Shown piece by piece: positions 25,326-32,591 of a DNA stretch of 32,591 nucleotides (the stretch's first letter is position 1; the number at the start of each line of letters is the position of its first letter). The stretch covers positions 1 to 32,591 of the forward strand of contig JAFTAM010000133.1 of assembly GCA_017458675.1 (NCBI GenBank), written 5' to 3'. The translations under genes were made by a program, and so were the position numbers. The stretch comes from a bacterium. GTDB lineage: Bacteria; Vulcanimicrobiota; Xenobia; Xenobiales; Xenobiaceae. The notes under the pieces are model-generated. The model made no database searches and was not told where the DNA came from. It saw only the letters and a list, made by a program, of their open reading frames with translations.

Positions 25326-26109
25326 TCAGTAAGAACGTCTGACGAAATAATGCAGGGGGTCCTTATTGTATTTTTCAATATGATCCCTGCGAAAACCGGA
25401 CAGACCGTGAAAATTGCTGCGGGAATCTCCCGCGCGGTTAATATCGTTATCCGCACAGCGAAGACGGCAGACAAAAGGCATTCCGTTAATTTCGGTATAA
25501 ACAGCCTCGCCTTCGGGATGAAATACTATTTTCTGCAGCCGCTCTTCATCGCCGTCATAATATGAATTCAGATTTTCCTCAGCCTCTTCTCCGGCAGATT
25601 CGGCATTTTGCAGCCGGTGCAGACAAGCGCTGCCCTCTCTGTCTATAAATATGAATGATCCCTGTTTATAGGCTTTTCCGAATAATATGGCCAATTTTTT
25701 CAGTTGAGCTTCAGCCTCGGCATAAGAATAACCGCGTGCAATTCTTTTCTGTGTGAAAAGTATTGTGCCAACGTAATAATCGTCAGAATCTTCCAAAGGG
25801 ATGCCGTATATAATAAAAGATATGCTCCGGATCGTTCTCCTGAACGCCGTTATATGTAAAGTATCCGTCTCCTTTAATAAATCCGAAGCCCTTAGCTTTT
25901 AGTTCAGAGTGCGCGTCGGTAAAAATGTTATTGGCCTCGTCTTCACTCAATTTATGCTCCCCGGCTTTCCTCAGTTCATCTTTACCGGCTCTGAAAGGCA
26001 TAAATACAGCCATCGGGATTCCCCTCTGAACATGTTTCCGAAAACGGCTCAAACCCGCTTCATTGAGTTCAAACATTTCATACGTTATCAGTCTGTAAAC
26101 AGGAGCCAT
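25326..26109 (-). pseudogene. DUF3293-like paralog, frameshifted
   Basis: Two overlapping minus frames make one gene. The first, from ATG 26109, reads MAPVYRLITYEMFELNEAGLSRFRKHV..GIPMAVFMPFRAGKDELRK..ENDPEHIF and stops at 25783. The second is in frame upstream as ISFIIYGIPLEDSDDYYVG and then continues to YNKDPLHYFVRRSY at 25326. Joining them near 25800-25825 restores a protein of about 260 residues: R..V..G..(I/M)AV(F/I), a GFGFIKGDG strand, a PEHISFIIYGIP strand, then LFGKAYKQGSFIF, in the same order as each domain at 8265. An in-frame GTG at 26127 is an alternative start. One small indel explains the break; assembly error is possible. Function unknown. Confidence 0.6.
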
Positions 26110-26272
26110 TGCAATACCAAACCTCACTGCACATAGTTATTATTTTTGATTGTGTATTTCGGCTGTCAACAAAATAGCCTGCCTATATAAGTCTTATATA
26201 AATAAATATTCTGCAAAATATATAAATATTAGTTAAAAACAGTATATTTTTATCCAATTATTAATATTAATT
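26110..26272. other. AT-rich gap upstream of the frameshifted paralog
   Basis: Strongly AT-rich sequence without an ORF; probably contains the promoter for the minus-strand gene ending at 25326. Together with the composite element that follows, it makes up the 410-bp gap to the LRR gene. No specific site can be supported. Confidence 0.4.
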
Positions 26273-26404
26273 TTATTTTTGCGCAAAAGCTAACGCCCGA
26301 ACTCCGGCTTGCGGCGAGCGCGGAGCGGTAACGGCAAAGAAAACCGACATAACAGAAACATGCATAACATGCTTGATTGATTCTTCGCTGCGCTCTCAAT
26401 GACA
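26273..26404 (-). repeat. Dispersed composite element, copy 2
   Basis: Read on the minus strand, a clear SERSEE arm (GTCATTGAGAGCGCAGCGAA, then GAATC) is followed by TCAAGCATGTTATGCATG, ATGTCGGTTTTC, GCTCCGCGCTCGCCG, GCCGGAGTTCGG and GCGCAAAAA. The order and spacing match 7111-7245 on the plus strand. The module lies between the 3' end of the LRR gene and the start of the frameshifted paralog. A 25-codon frame within (MSVFFAVTAPRS...) is part of the element. Confidence 0.7.
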
Positions 26405-26456
26405 GGGAAAACATGTTCAAACAAGCTGCTGTGACATTTTTCCGCAAAATAAAAGA

Positions 26457-26481
26457 CGTCTGCCGGCTCGCTCGGCAGACG
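26457..26481 (-). terminator. Rho-independent terminator of the LRR gene
   Basis: On the minus strand CGTCTGCCG pairs perfectly with CGGCAGACG across a 7-base loop, followed by TCTTTTATTTT. It lies about 40 bases after the LRR stop codon. The other side (CCTTTCTTT) could serve the plus strand too. Confidence 0.75.
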
Positions 26482-26519
26482 CCTTTCTTTATATTTCAAA
26501 CTGCCTATTGGCTATGCGC

Positions 26520-28205
26520 CTAGCACCATACGTCATATTCGCTGATTCCGCTGCGCTTCAGAGCCGAATTGAATTCCGCCTTATCGGTATAGCGTCTGCC
26601 CTGCCAGGTTACGGACTGCAGAGCGGGGCAGCTGTAAAAAGCGCCGGCGCCGACAGAAGTCACGCTGTCGGGAACGGTTATTTCGCGCAGGTCTTCAGCG
26701 CCGCTGAACGCATACGCGCCTATCGCTGACAGCCCCTCCCGGAGAGCGGCCTCACGCAGGCGGCTGCAGCCGCTGAAAGCGTTATCTTGGATTTCGGCGA
26801 CCGACGGCGGTATATTTGCTTCAGTCAGACCGCTGCAGCTGCAGAAAGCGCCGCAGGCTATCAAAGACAGTCCTTCCGGCAGCTTCACGGAGGTCAGACT
26901 TACACATCCGCCAAAAGTTTCTTCACCGATTATCTCAAGAGAAGCGGGCAAATAAAGATCCGCAAGGCCGATGCAATTGCGGAAGGCCTCTGTATCTGTC
27001 AATTCCAGTCCTTCAGGCAGCTTAACCGACCTCAAACTGACGCAGCCGTCAAAGGCGCCGGTCCCGACAGAAATCAGGCTGTCGGGAAGCGCAATTTCAC
27101 GCAGACTGACGCAGCCGCTGAAAGCATAGGCGTCAATTTTTACCAAACCGGCGGGAAGGTTAACCGCGCGCAAACTGATACATCCGCTGAAAGCGCTCTC
27201 CGCCGCCGTGTCCAATCCTTCGGGCAGATTAAGCCCGCTAAGTCTGACGCAGTCTTCAAACGCACTGCAGCCTAGCTCAGTTAAGCTTTTGGGAAGATTG
27301 AGCTCACGCAAACTGACGCAGCCTTTAAAAGCGTTTTCTCCTATTGAAACTATACCGGCGGGCAGAACAATGCCCGCCAGGCTTTTACAGCCGCAGAACA
27401 TACTTCCGCTTATTCGGGTCAAAGACTCGGAAAGCTTAACAAATCGCAGATTTCTGCAATTCTCAAAAGCACTATCGCCTACAAAAGCAACGCTTTCGGG
27501 CATTCTGAACTCGCAAAAACTCCAGCATTCTCTGAAGGCATACGCTCCTATTTCAGCCAGGCTTTTGCCGAGTACAACCCTCTGCAGACCGCGGCAATCG
27601 CTGAAAGCATATTCGCCTATAGAAAGCACGCTGTCAGGAACAGTAATCTCACGCAGACGGAAGCAGCTGCAGAAAGCCCCTTCGCCTATTGAGGTTATGC
27701 CCTCAGCAAGCGCAATTTTTACCAGCTTGGAGCAGCCCTGACACAGATAATCGGAAATTTCCTTTAAACTTCCGGGAAGCCTAAGCGTACGCAGCCCTTC
27801 ACAAATTTCAAAAGCCCTCTCGCCGATAAAAACAACGCTGTCAGGCACTGTAACTTCAGCTAATTTCAGGCACAAACTGAACGCTTCGCGTCCTATCGAC
27901 GTCAATCCGCGGGGAAGAATCAGGCTGTCCAAGGATTCACAGTCATAAAAGGCTTCATCTCCGATTGCAATTAAACCTTCGGGAAGACGAAGTGTCCGCA
28001 GAGCACCGCACCCTCTGAAGGCTCCGTGTTCAATTACAGTTACACTGGCAGGAATGACAACGCTCACAATATTTTTGCAGTTGAAAAAAGCCGATGCGGC
28101 GATACGCTCTACTCCATCGGGAATAACAACTTCGACCAAGTCCTCGCGTCCTGCGTAAGCGTTTTTCTCCGCCGCTTTATCGGCTATAATAATTTTACTG
28201 TTCAT
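26520..28205 (-). CDS. BspA-type leucine-rich-repeat (LRR_5) protein
   Basis: The protein is 561 residues from the ATG at 28205 (569 from an in-frame ATG at 28229). I prefer 28205, since AAAGGTG lies upstream and the protein then begins MNSKIIIADKAAEK; both remain possible. From about residue 25 to 540 it is a run of roughly 22 repeats of 23 residues with the consensus L-x-x-(I/V)-x-(L/I)-P-x-(G/S)-(L/V)-x-x-I-G-x-x-A-F-x-x-C-x-(S/G), the LRR_5/TpLRR type. It ends in a short WQGRRYTDKAEFNSAL cap. Related proteins in Bacteroidetes and Treponema are usually surface adhesins. Here no signal peptide or membrane segment is visible, which is odd, so it may act inside the cell or use another route out. 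Cys occurs in most repeats. It stands alone. Confidence 0.87.
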   Translation of the reverse strand: MNSKIIIADKAAEKNAYAGREDLVEVVIPDGVERIAASAFFNCKNIVSVVIPASVTVIEHGAFRGCGALRTLRLPEGLIAIGDEAFYDCESLDSLILPRGLTSIGREAFSLCLKLAEVTVPDSVVFIGERAFEICEGLRTLRLPGSLKEISDYLCQGCSKLVKIALAEGITSIGEGAFCSCFRLREITVPDSVLSIGEYAFSDCRGLQRVVLGKSLAEIGAYAFRECWSFCEFRMPESVAFVGDSAFENCRNLRFVKLSESLTRISGSMFCGCKSLAGIVLPAGIVSIGENAFKGCVSLRELNLPKSLTELGCSAFEDCVRLSGLNLPEGLDTAAESAFSGCISLRAVNLPAGLVKIDAYAFSGCVSLREIALPDSLISVGTGAFDGCVSLRSVKLPEGLELTDTEAFRNCIGLADLYLPASLEIIGEETFGGCVSLTSVKLPEGLSLIACGAFCSCSGLTEANIPPSVAEIQDNAFSGCSRLREAALREGLSAIGAYAFSGAEDLREITVPDSVTSVGAGAFYSCPALQSVTWQGRRYTDKAEFNSALKRSGISEYDVWC

Positions 28206-28229
28206 TGCTGTTAAAAACACCTTTCCCAT

Positions 28230-28839
28230 TCAAAGACAATGTATCAAATATACAGATAACAAGCTTCCGCCATTTCAGCTCACGCGTACGAATAGAGCTA
28301 AAACTCCCCCGGCGCCGGGCCCGTTCGGCGATAAAAATCAGCACTATACTGCCGGCTCCCAAAATTCGGCGCGCGTCTCTTATATCAACTTACAGAAAGC
28401 GTCAATTCTGCCGTAAGCGTGCGCGCGTCAGCTTTTGCGTCTCACGGACGCAAATCGTCTAAAATATCTTATATGCATATTAGCATAATTCAAAAAGAAA
28501 TAAAAGCTTTTTTATATAAAATTTAAAAATAAACGTCAAACGAATAAAAAATGGAACTGCCGAGCGGCAGGCTTAAGAGTCTTGATTAATTTTTATGCAG
28601 TTCCCAATGAGAACAAAAAAAATTTTGCGAAATTTTGAGACAACCAACTAACTTATTATTGAGCGGTATTTGCGTCTCTGACGTTTTGCCACTGTCAAAG
28701 TATATTGCCGGCAAAGTCATTTGTATTTTTCAACAGGGTCATTTATAATATATACTCAAATGCTGAATTTAGAACTTTGCTTATACAATACAGATAATTT
28801 TTAATATAGATGTTAACTGTATAATGTAAATTTATCCAA
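28230..28839. other. Gene-free 0.6-kb gap
   Basis: No supported gene. It contains GGAACTGC (28553-28560) and GCAGTTCC (28597-28604), perfect 8-base inverted arms enclosing a smaller CTGCC/GGCAG hairpin, which could be a structured RNA or a terminator remnant. The right half, from about 28480, is very AT-rich like the next gene. Confidence 0.4.
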
Positions 28840-30120
28840 CTATTTCAGGATATCTTCAAAATATTCTAACAGCAGGTCTTTATGAGTGAAGTATACGTTT
28901 AAAACAAAATATATAAATGGAATTTTGATCTCAGCCACATTGTTTTCATCTTGCACATCGATGACATTACATGGATAATCCATCTCTATATGGGCATTAT
29001 CAACCTTGAAAGTTTTAAAGCGTTTTAGTTTTGTTCCCTTAACATCTGGATCATTCAGTCGTCTTTCGTATTCTTCTGCATCATAGAACACATATTCATG
29101 GTCAATATGCGTTATCACTGGCGTATTATCTCCGAGATCATACACTAGGTGAATAACCTGCTTAGCTATTGATTCATCATAGATATTAATGTCATCGCAT
29201 AATTCCTCAAACGTTATTTCGCAGTTTTTTACCATTATCCATAGTTGATCATTATAATTTTTCGAACATAGCTTAGTAACTTTAGGCAGCTCCTTTACGT
29301 TATACTTAAAAATCGGTCCATACTCAATTTGTTCATTTAAATACTCTATAGTGCATTTTCCTGGATAGATATCTGTATCCTTGCCTCTGAAAGATAACTT
29401 ATTAATCTTTCCTGTAGCAAAAAGACTATTCAGAATTACCCCCATCTGATGTTTTAAAGTCAAAAAAATCGTATGATTAAGCGTCTTATCATAGATTCGG
29501 CATGGATTAGCAACAATAAATATCCTTTCCCTATCAACGGGAAGCAGACCGTATTTTCTGAAATTAGAATCTTTAAGCCTGTCATATAACTCTTTAATAT
29601 GCTGTTGTTCAACATCAATATGTCTAATTTTTTCTTCGCGATAATAATCATATCCAAGGCAAACATATAAAAATGCCACTTGACTGTCAGAAGAATAATC
29701 TTTCATATCAGCTAAATACATATCATTATATGCATATGTCCACGCAAGTATGTTGTCCTTAGTCAACTTCGGCAATGATTTGCCATACTTTGCGACAGCG
29801 ATTTGAAATACGTTTTTTTCATATGAATTATATATTTTTTTTATATGCTCATCGCTTTTTTGCTTGGTCCATTGTAAAAGCTTGACGACGTTATCTCTTA
29901 ACGCATCCACAGGCTTTGTATTTATAAATTCCAATAAAGATTTGTTTTTCTCACGTAATAAGCCTAAAATAGGTCCGTTTATATATAAACAGCTTCTTTG
30001 TATATTCCAACCGTCAAGTCCAGAAGAGCTACGACAGAGAGAATATAGCTTCCATTCTTCATAAATTTGATCAGCGGATTTAAAAAGTTCGATTATTTCA
30101 TAACTGAATTTAATTTCCAT
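28840..30120 (-). CDS. AT-rich orphan gene of unknown function
   Basis: A 426-residue frame from ATG 30120 without a clear ribosome site. I recognise no family. The protein is soluble in appearance, rich in Lys, Asn, Tyr and Ile, with no signal peptide or membrane helix. The N-terminal half is mostly helical (e.g. WTKQKSDEHIKKIYNSYEK; LAWTYAYNDMYLADMKDY), and the C-terminal half looks beta-rich (HIDHEYVFYDAEEYERR; AEIKIPFIYFVLNVYF). Base composition is visibly more AT-rich than its neighbours and codons end mostly in A or T, as does the gap after it, so recent acquisition by transfer is likely. The long uninterrupted frame and natural composition support a real gene. Phage or defence origin is possible but unsupported. 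Confidence 0.7.
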   Translation of the reverse strand: MEIKFSYEIIELFKSADQIYEEWKLYSLCRSSSGLDGWNIQRSCLYINGPILGLLREKNKSLLEFINTKPVDALRDNVVKLLQWTKQKSDEHIKKIYNSYEKNVFQIAVAKYGKSLPKLTKDNILAWTYAYNDMYLADMKDYSSDSQVAFLYVCLGYDYYREEKIRHIDVEQQHIKELYDRLKDSNFRKYGLLPVDRERIFIVANPCRIYDKTLNHTIFLTLKHQMGVILNSLFATGKINKLSFRGKDTDIYPGKCTIEYLNEQIEYGPIFKYNVKELPKVTKLCSKNYNDQLWIMVKNCEITFEELCDDINIYDESIAKQVIHLVYDLGDNTPVITHIDHEYVFYDAEEYERRLNDPDVKGTKLKRFKTFKVDNAHIEMDYPCNVIDVQDENNVAEIKIPFIYFVLNVYFTHKDLLLEYFEDILK

Positions 30121-30198
30121 TAAATTTACAGATTTTCCACAATTAATACTTGCGACAATCTTATCATTAAGCGATCAGCCGATATCCAAAAAATAAGA

Positions 30199-30222
30199 GA
30201 CTGCCAAAATAATACGGCAGCC
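30199..30222 (-). terminator. Terminator of the small exported protein
   Basis: On the minus strand GGCTGCC pairs with GGCAGTC (one G-T pair) over a 10-base AT loop, followed by TCTTATTTTTT. It lies just after the stop at 30241 and before the orphan gene. Confidence 0.6.
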
Positions 30223-30240
30223 CCTTTTTAACTCAGCTCG

Positions 30241-30735
30241 TCAGCTGTGCTTAAGCGTTACAATTATAAACTTGACAATTCCGCCCTCTACCTGGAAGCC
30301 CAGTCCCATATTCTTGTAAATGTAAACAGACTGCTTGGGCTGGCTCTTGGCGGTGGGCAGCTCGTGGGATACGCAGCCGCGGCCGTAAGCGGCCAGGAAT
30401 TTATCCTGGGGATCGCCCACCTGAATTCCCTTATCGGTCAGAATGCCTGGCTTATCAACGAAGATCTGAATGACCTTGCCGAAGTGATCGTAATTGATCT
30501 GAATGCCGTCGGTGTAATATATCCAGAAGGGCTGCTTGCGTCTGACAAACACCTGGTCGGCGTTTTTATCGCGGTGAAGCGTTTTTTCACATTCACTGAA
30601 GGTCATGCCTATCGAATACGGCCCTACGCCTTCTCCGTTCCGGACCTTCCAGGCGCTCTGAGCAAAGGCGGCGGAAACCGTCAGGGCAGCGCTCAGGCTC
30701 AGCAGAAAACAGATATTTATAAAAAATTTACGCAT
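30241..30735 (-). CDS. Small exported protein of unknown function
   Basis: A 164-residue protein. I place the start at ATG 30735 because it is followed at once by a classical signal peptide (MRKFFINICFLLSLSAALTVSAAFA, cleavage after A25); the frame is open to 30840, but those residues are not signal-like. The mature part begins SAWKVRNGEGVGPYSIGMTFSECEKTL and contains a GKVIQIFVDKPGILTDKGIQVGD segment, a pattern of small periplasmic proteins in which a GxxPYSIGM-like turn precedes a helix. Its C-terminal YIYKNMGLGFQVEGGIVKFIIV is beta-rich. I recognise no named family. It is followed by its own terminator and appears monocistronic. Confidence 0.72.
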   Translation of the reverse strand: MRKFFINICFLLSLSAALTVSAAFAQSAWKVRNGEGVGPYSIGMTFSECEKTLHRDKNADQVFVRRKQPFWIYYTDGIQINYDHFGKVIQIFVDKPGILTDKGIQVGDPQDKFLAAYGRGCVSHELPTAKSQPKQSVYIYKNMGLGFQVEGGIVKFIIVTLKHS

Positions 30736-30923
30736 AGTCGTTTTTACCCGAACAGATAGAATAATAAAGCTATAAACACAAATTACAGACTTTGTTCCGT
30801 TTCTGCAGAAAAAAGCTTTTCCATTTTTTTTGAAGGGCAATACGGCAAGGATAAAACCGATTTTATAGAAAGCTTATTATCGGCGGTTCTCAAACCGTCA
30901 ATTTACTGAAAGATGCTGATATT

Positions 30924-31319
30924 ATGAATCCAGCTAAATTATTAAAAGAAGCCGGCATCAGCTACGAAAAAGACGACACCGGCAGTTTAAATATCACCGT
31001 AAGCATTAACGACGACGAACGCTCCCAGCTCGTAGTCATCGACAGAAACGTCGACGAGTTCAACGGCGTCAAAATTCTGGAGATCTGGTCCAAGGCCGCC
31101 GATATGGATGAAGTTTCTGAAAAGTATTACATTAAACTTTTAAAGAGAAATTCAACCACCGTTATCGGAAGCTGGCAGGTCGCCGACGACAGCCTGATCT
31201 TCTGCGCCAAAGTTCCTCTGGAAAGCCTGACTTCAGAAGATCTCGACGCCATTATTGACGCTGTTGCTATCGAAGCCGACAACGTCGAAAAGAGATTCAG
31301 CGACGAGGATTTCTTCTAG
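30924..31319 (+). CDS. YbjN-like small protein
   Basis: A 131-residue soluble, acidic protein. The layout of alternating strands and a final helix, with SLNITVSINDDERSQLVVID, YYIKLLKRNSTTVIGSWQVADDSLIFCAKVPL and ESLTSEDLDAIIDAVAIEADNVEKRF, resembles the YbjN/CesT-like family of small chaperone or regulator proteins; this is a pattern-based call. The ATG at 30924 has only a weak purine stretch (GAAAG) upstream. It is divergently placed from 30735 (-) and has hairpins and repeats behind it. Function in this organism unknown. Confidence 0.62.
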   Translation: MNPAKLLKEAGISYEKDDTGSLNITVSINDDERSQLVVIDRNVDEFNGVKILEIWSKAADMDEVSEKYYIKLLKRNSTTVIGSWQVADDSLIFCAKVPLESLTSEDLDAIIDAVAIEADNVEKRFSDEDFF

Positions 31320-31366
31320 CCTGTTTATAGCGCTTTGTGCCACATTACAAACGCCATAAAGGCAAA

Positions 31367-31514
31367 GATTCTTCGCTGCGCTCTGAATGACAGCATCTTT
31401 AAGGCTCGGGACTCTGCAGCCAGCCTTCCCGAGCCGTGCAATGTGTTCAAAAACTGCGCAGCTTTTCATTCTAGGCGGCACGGCTTATCATCCTGAGCCT
31501 GCGAAGGTCCCGAC
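31367..31514. repeat. Two or three SERSEE arms
   Basis: GATTCTTCGCTGCGCTCTGA-ATGAC at 31367-31391 is a left arm on the minus strand; ATCATCCTGAGCCTGCGAAG at about 31487 is a right-type arm; a decayed TCATTCTAGGCGGC lies at 31466. They fill part of the 408-bp gap before the MMPL gene. Confidence 0.75.
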
Positions 31515-31597
31515 ATCAGCTTATTCGGCAAGATATAAGCAAAAAATAAGAGACGCCCGCCGGGAGGACAGCCTTGCGGAGGTCTCATTAACTGTAT

Positions 31598-31617
31598 AAA
31601 TGCCCTTCAGGGCATTT
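31598..31617. terminator. Hairpin between convergent genes
   Basis: AAATGCCC and GGGCATTT form a perfect 8-bp stem with a TTCA loop. It lies between the convergent YbjN-like and MMPL genes and is symmetric enough to act in both directions. Confidence 0.6.
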
Positions 31618-31621
31618 TATT

Positions 31622-31668
31622 GAGAAGCAGCCGCCGTTCGGAAATTGGCAGAAGCGCTTCTCTTTTTT
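31622..31668 (+). terminator. Second hairpin with T-run
   Basis: GAGAAGC (31622-31628) can pair with GCTTCTC (31656-31662), followed directly by TTTTTT; alternatively the palindrome AGAAGCGCTTCT at 31650-31661 forms alone. It would stop plus-strand transcripts before the MMPL gene. Confidence 0.45.
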
Positions 31669-31727
31669 ATGTTTTTATAATGCTTCAGCCGCCTGCAGAC
31701 GGTTTTGCCCGCAGGGCCGGCTGGTCA

Positions 31728-32591
31728 TTATTTGTGAAGCCTGACTTTGTAGCCGAAATGCTTGTTTAAGAAAGCGAAGAAACTGGGCATGAAAACGGCG
31801 GAGCTGATCAGGTTGGTTCCGACTCCCAGAGTCATTACTATGCCTAAAGAAGCCACGCCCTGGTGATCGGCCCAAATCATCGTCGCAAAACCTATCATGG
31901 TGGTGATGGCTGCCAAAGCGATAGAGGGGCCGGTCGAATGGCCGAAGATGCCCTGATGATCGCCTTCTTCGGAGACGCGGTGCAGAATATGAATGCCGAA
32001 GACCAGGCCTATGCCTAAGATCAGAGGCAGGGCCAGGAAATTGGCGCTGTTGAAATCTATGCCCAAAGCGCCCATAAGGCCCACCATCCAGATGATGCCC
32101 AACACCTTGGGCAGCAGAGCCAGAATGGCCGTACCGACCCTGCGGAAGTGAGCAAAGAGCAGAACCCAGATGGCGATTAAAGCCCACATGCCGGCCTTTT
32201 CGTTGGAAACCCGCAGCTCCTGACAATCATAGTAAGCCATGACCGGCATTCCCACCACGTTGGGATCGACGCTTTCCAGATCCTTAACAAAGCGCTCCTG
32301 AGCCTCGCGCTCCCAGACGTCGTCTTTGGGGAAAATCCTCACCTGTATCAGTCCTTTTTTTCCCACCTCGCGCACTTTCAGAGATTCGGGCAGACTGTCA
32401 ATCGTAAACTGCGGTTCCCAGACCTGCATCTGCAAAAAGCTCACTATGCCGCGCAAATTAGCTATAAATATATCTTCAAAGTTATCCAGCCCTTCCTCTA
32501 TGGCGCCCGGTCCCATCTTCTCCATCATGGCAAACAGAGAGTTCAGCTTCTCATTCAGACGCTTAGCCTGCTCTCTGACCTCTTTATCTTC
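31728..32591 (-). CDS. MMPL/RND-family membrane protein, C-terminal part
   Basis: The frame is open from the window edge (32591) to the TAA at 31728, giving the last 287 residues; the methionine at 32528 is internal. A periplasmic-type domain at the start (FTIDSLPESLKVREVGKKGLIQVRIFPKDD) leads into about five membrane helices. These contain FNSANFLALPLILGIGLVFGIHILHRV, AAITTMIGFATMIWADHQGVASLGIVMTLGVG and a final helix ending at KHFGYKVRLHK, a layout typical of the C-terminal half of MMPL proteins, including HpnN-like hopanoid exporters. Such proteins move lipids or other hydrophobic compounds across the inner membrane by proton exchange. Whether this one handles hopanoids cannot be told from the fragment. 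It is convergent with the YbjN-like gene. Confidence 0.85.
   Translation of the reverse strand, partial: EDKEVREQAKRLNEKLNSLFAMMEKMGPGAIEEGLDNFEDIFIANLRGIVSFLQMQVWEPQFTIDSLPESLKVREVGKKGLIQVRIFPKDDVWEREAQERFVKDLESVDPNVVGMPVMAYYDCQELRVSNEKAGMWALIAIWVLLFAHFRRVGTAILALLPKVLGIIWMVGLMGALGIDFNSANFLALPLILGIGLVFGIHILHRVSEEGDHQGIFGHSTGPSIALAAITTMIGFATMIWADHQGVASLGIVMTLGVGTNLISSAVFMPSFFAFLNKHFGYKVRLHK

Noticed and set aside
26787..27741. Plus-strand ORFs (26787-27275, 27208-27741)
   Set aside because: Antisense of the LRR repeats; the opposite frame has perfect LRR periodicity.
31675..32226. 183-codon minus ORF
   Set aside because: It is an out-of-frame shadow of the MMPL gene and rich in His, Arg and Ser.

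Overview
The window looks like part of the chromosome of a didermic (Gram-negative type) bacterium of moderate G+C. The evidence is several lipobox lipoproteins, type I signal peptides, a NagZ-type hexosaminidase and an MMPL/RND-type membrane protein. The abundance of Sel1-repeat and BspA-type leucine-rich-repeat proteins, plus intergenic SERSEE-type repeats, fits a host-associated or gut lineage (Desulfobacterota or Lentisphaerota-like groups are possible), but the sequence alone does not fix the phylum. No rRNA, tRNA or CRISPR locus was seen.

Layout. 1-4765 (+): the 3' end of a disordered low-complexity protein, an FHA protein with a very acidic repeat region, and a family 3 glycosidase (NagZ-like). 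4766-5120: a 40-bp tandem array built from the dispersed SERSEE repeat. 5121-5359: a TM2-domain gene broken by a one-base frameshift. 5642-7033: a DUF234-type ATPase flanked by imperfect direct repeats of about 58 bp. 7034-8264: a gene-free stretch holding a dispersed composite element and three copies of a roughly 210-bp repeat, each with a 25-bp palindrome. 8265-10050: a two-domain DUF3293-like protein followed by a decayed relic of a second copy. 10293-10907: a serine recombinase interrupted by an in-frame TAG.

11294-25184 (+) is the main accessory block: a TM2 protein, a membrane protein, a zinc-ribbon/TPR protein, five exported Sel1-repeat proteins, two coiled-coil/OB-fold lipoproteins, and a zinc-ribbon membrane protein that appears frameshifted. 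The Sel1 genes share a leader and ribosome-binding site and use exchangeable N-terminal modules: lipobox, SPase I signal, or uncleaved anchor. Three of them end in an almost identical KGWEDLL tail. SERSEE repeats lie in most of the gaps between them. This reads as an expanding, recombining family of envelope proteins, and it is the best candidate here for an undescribed system. Its function is unknown.

25326-30735 is on the minus strand: a frameshifted DUF3293-like paralog, a long LRR_5 protein without an evident signal peptide, an AT-rich orphan gene, and a small exported protein. 30924-31319 (+) is a YbjN-like protein. The window ends in the C-terminal part of an MMPL/RND protein on the minus strand that runs off the edge. 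At least five genes carry single lesions (frameshift or nonsense), so either this accessory region is decaying or the assembly contains small errors. That should be settled before any of these genes is called dead.
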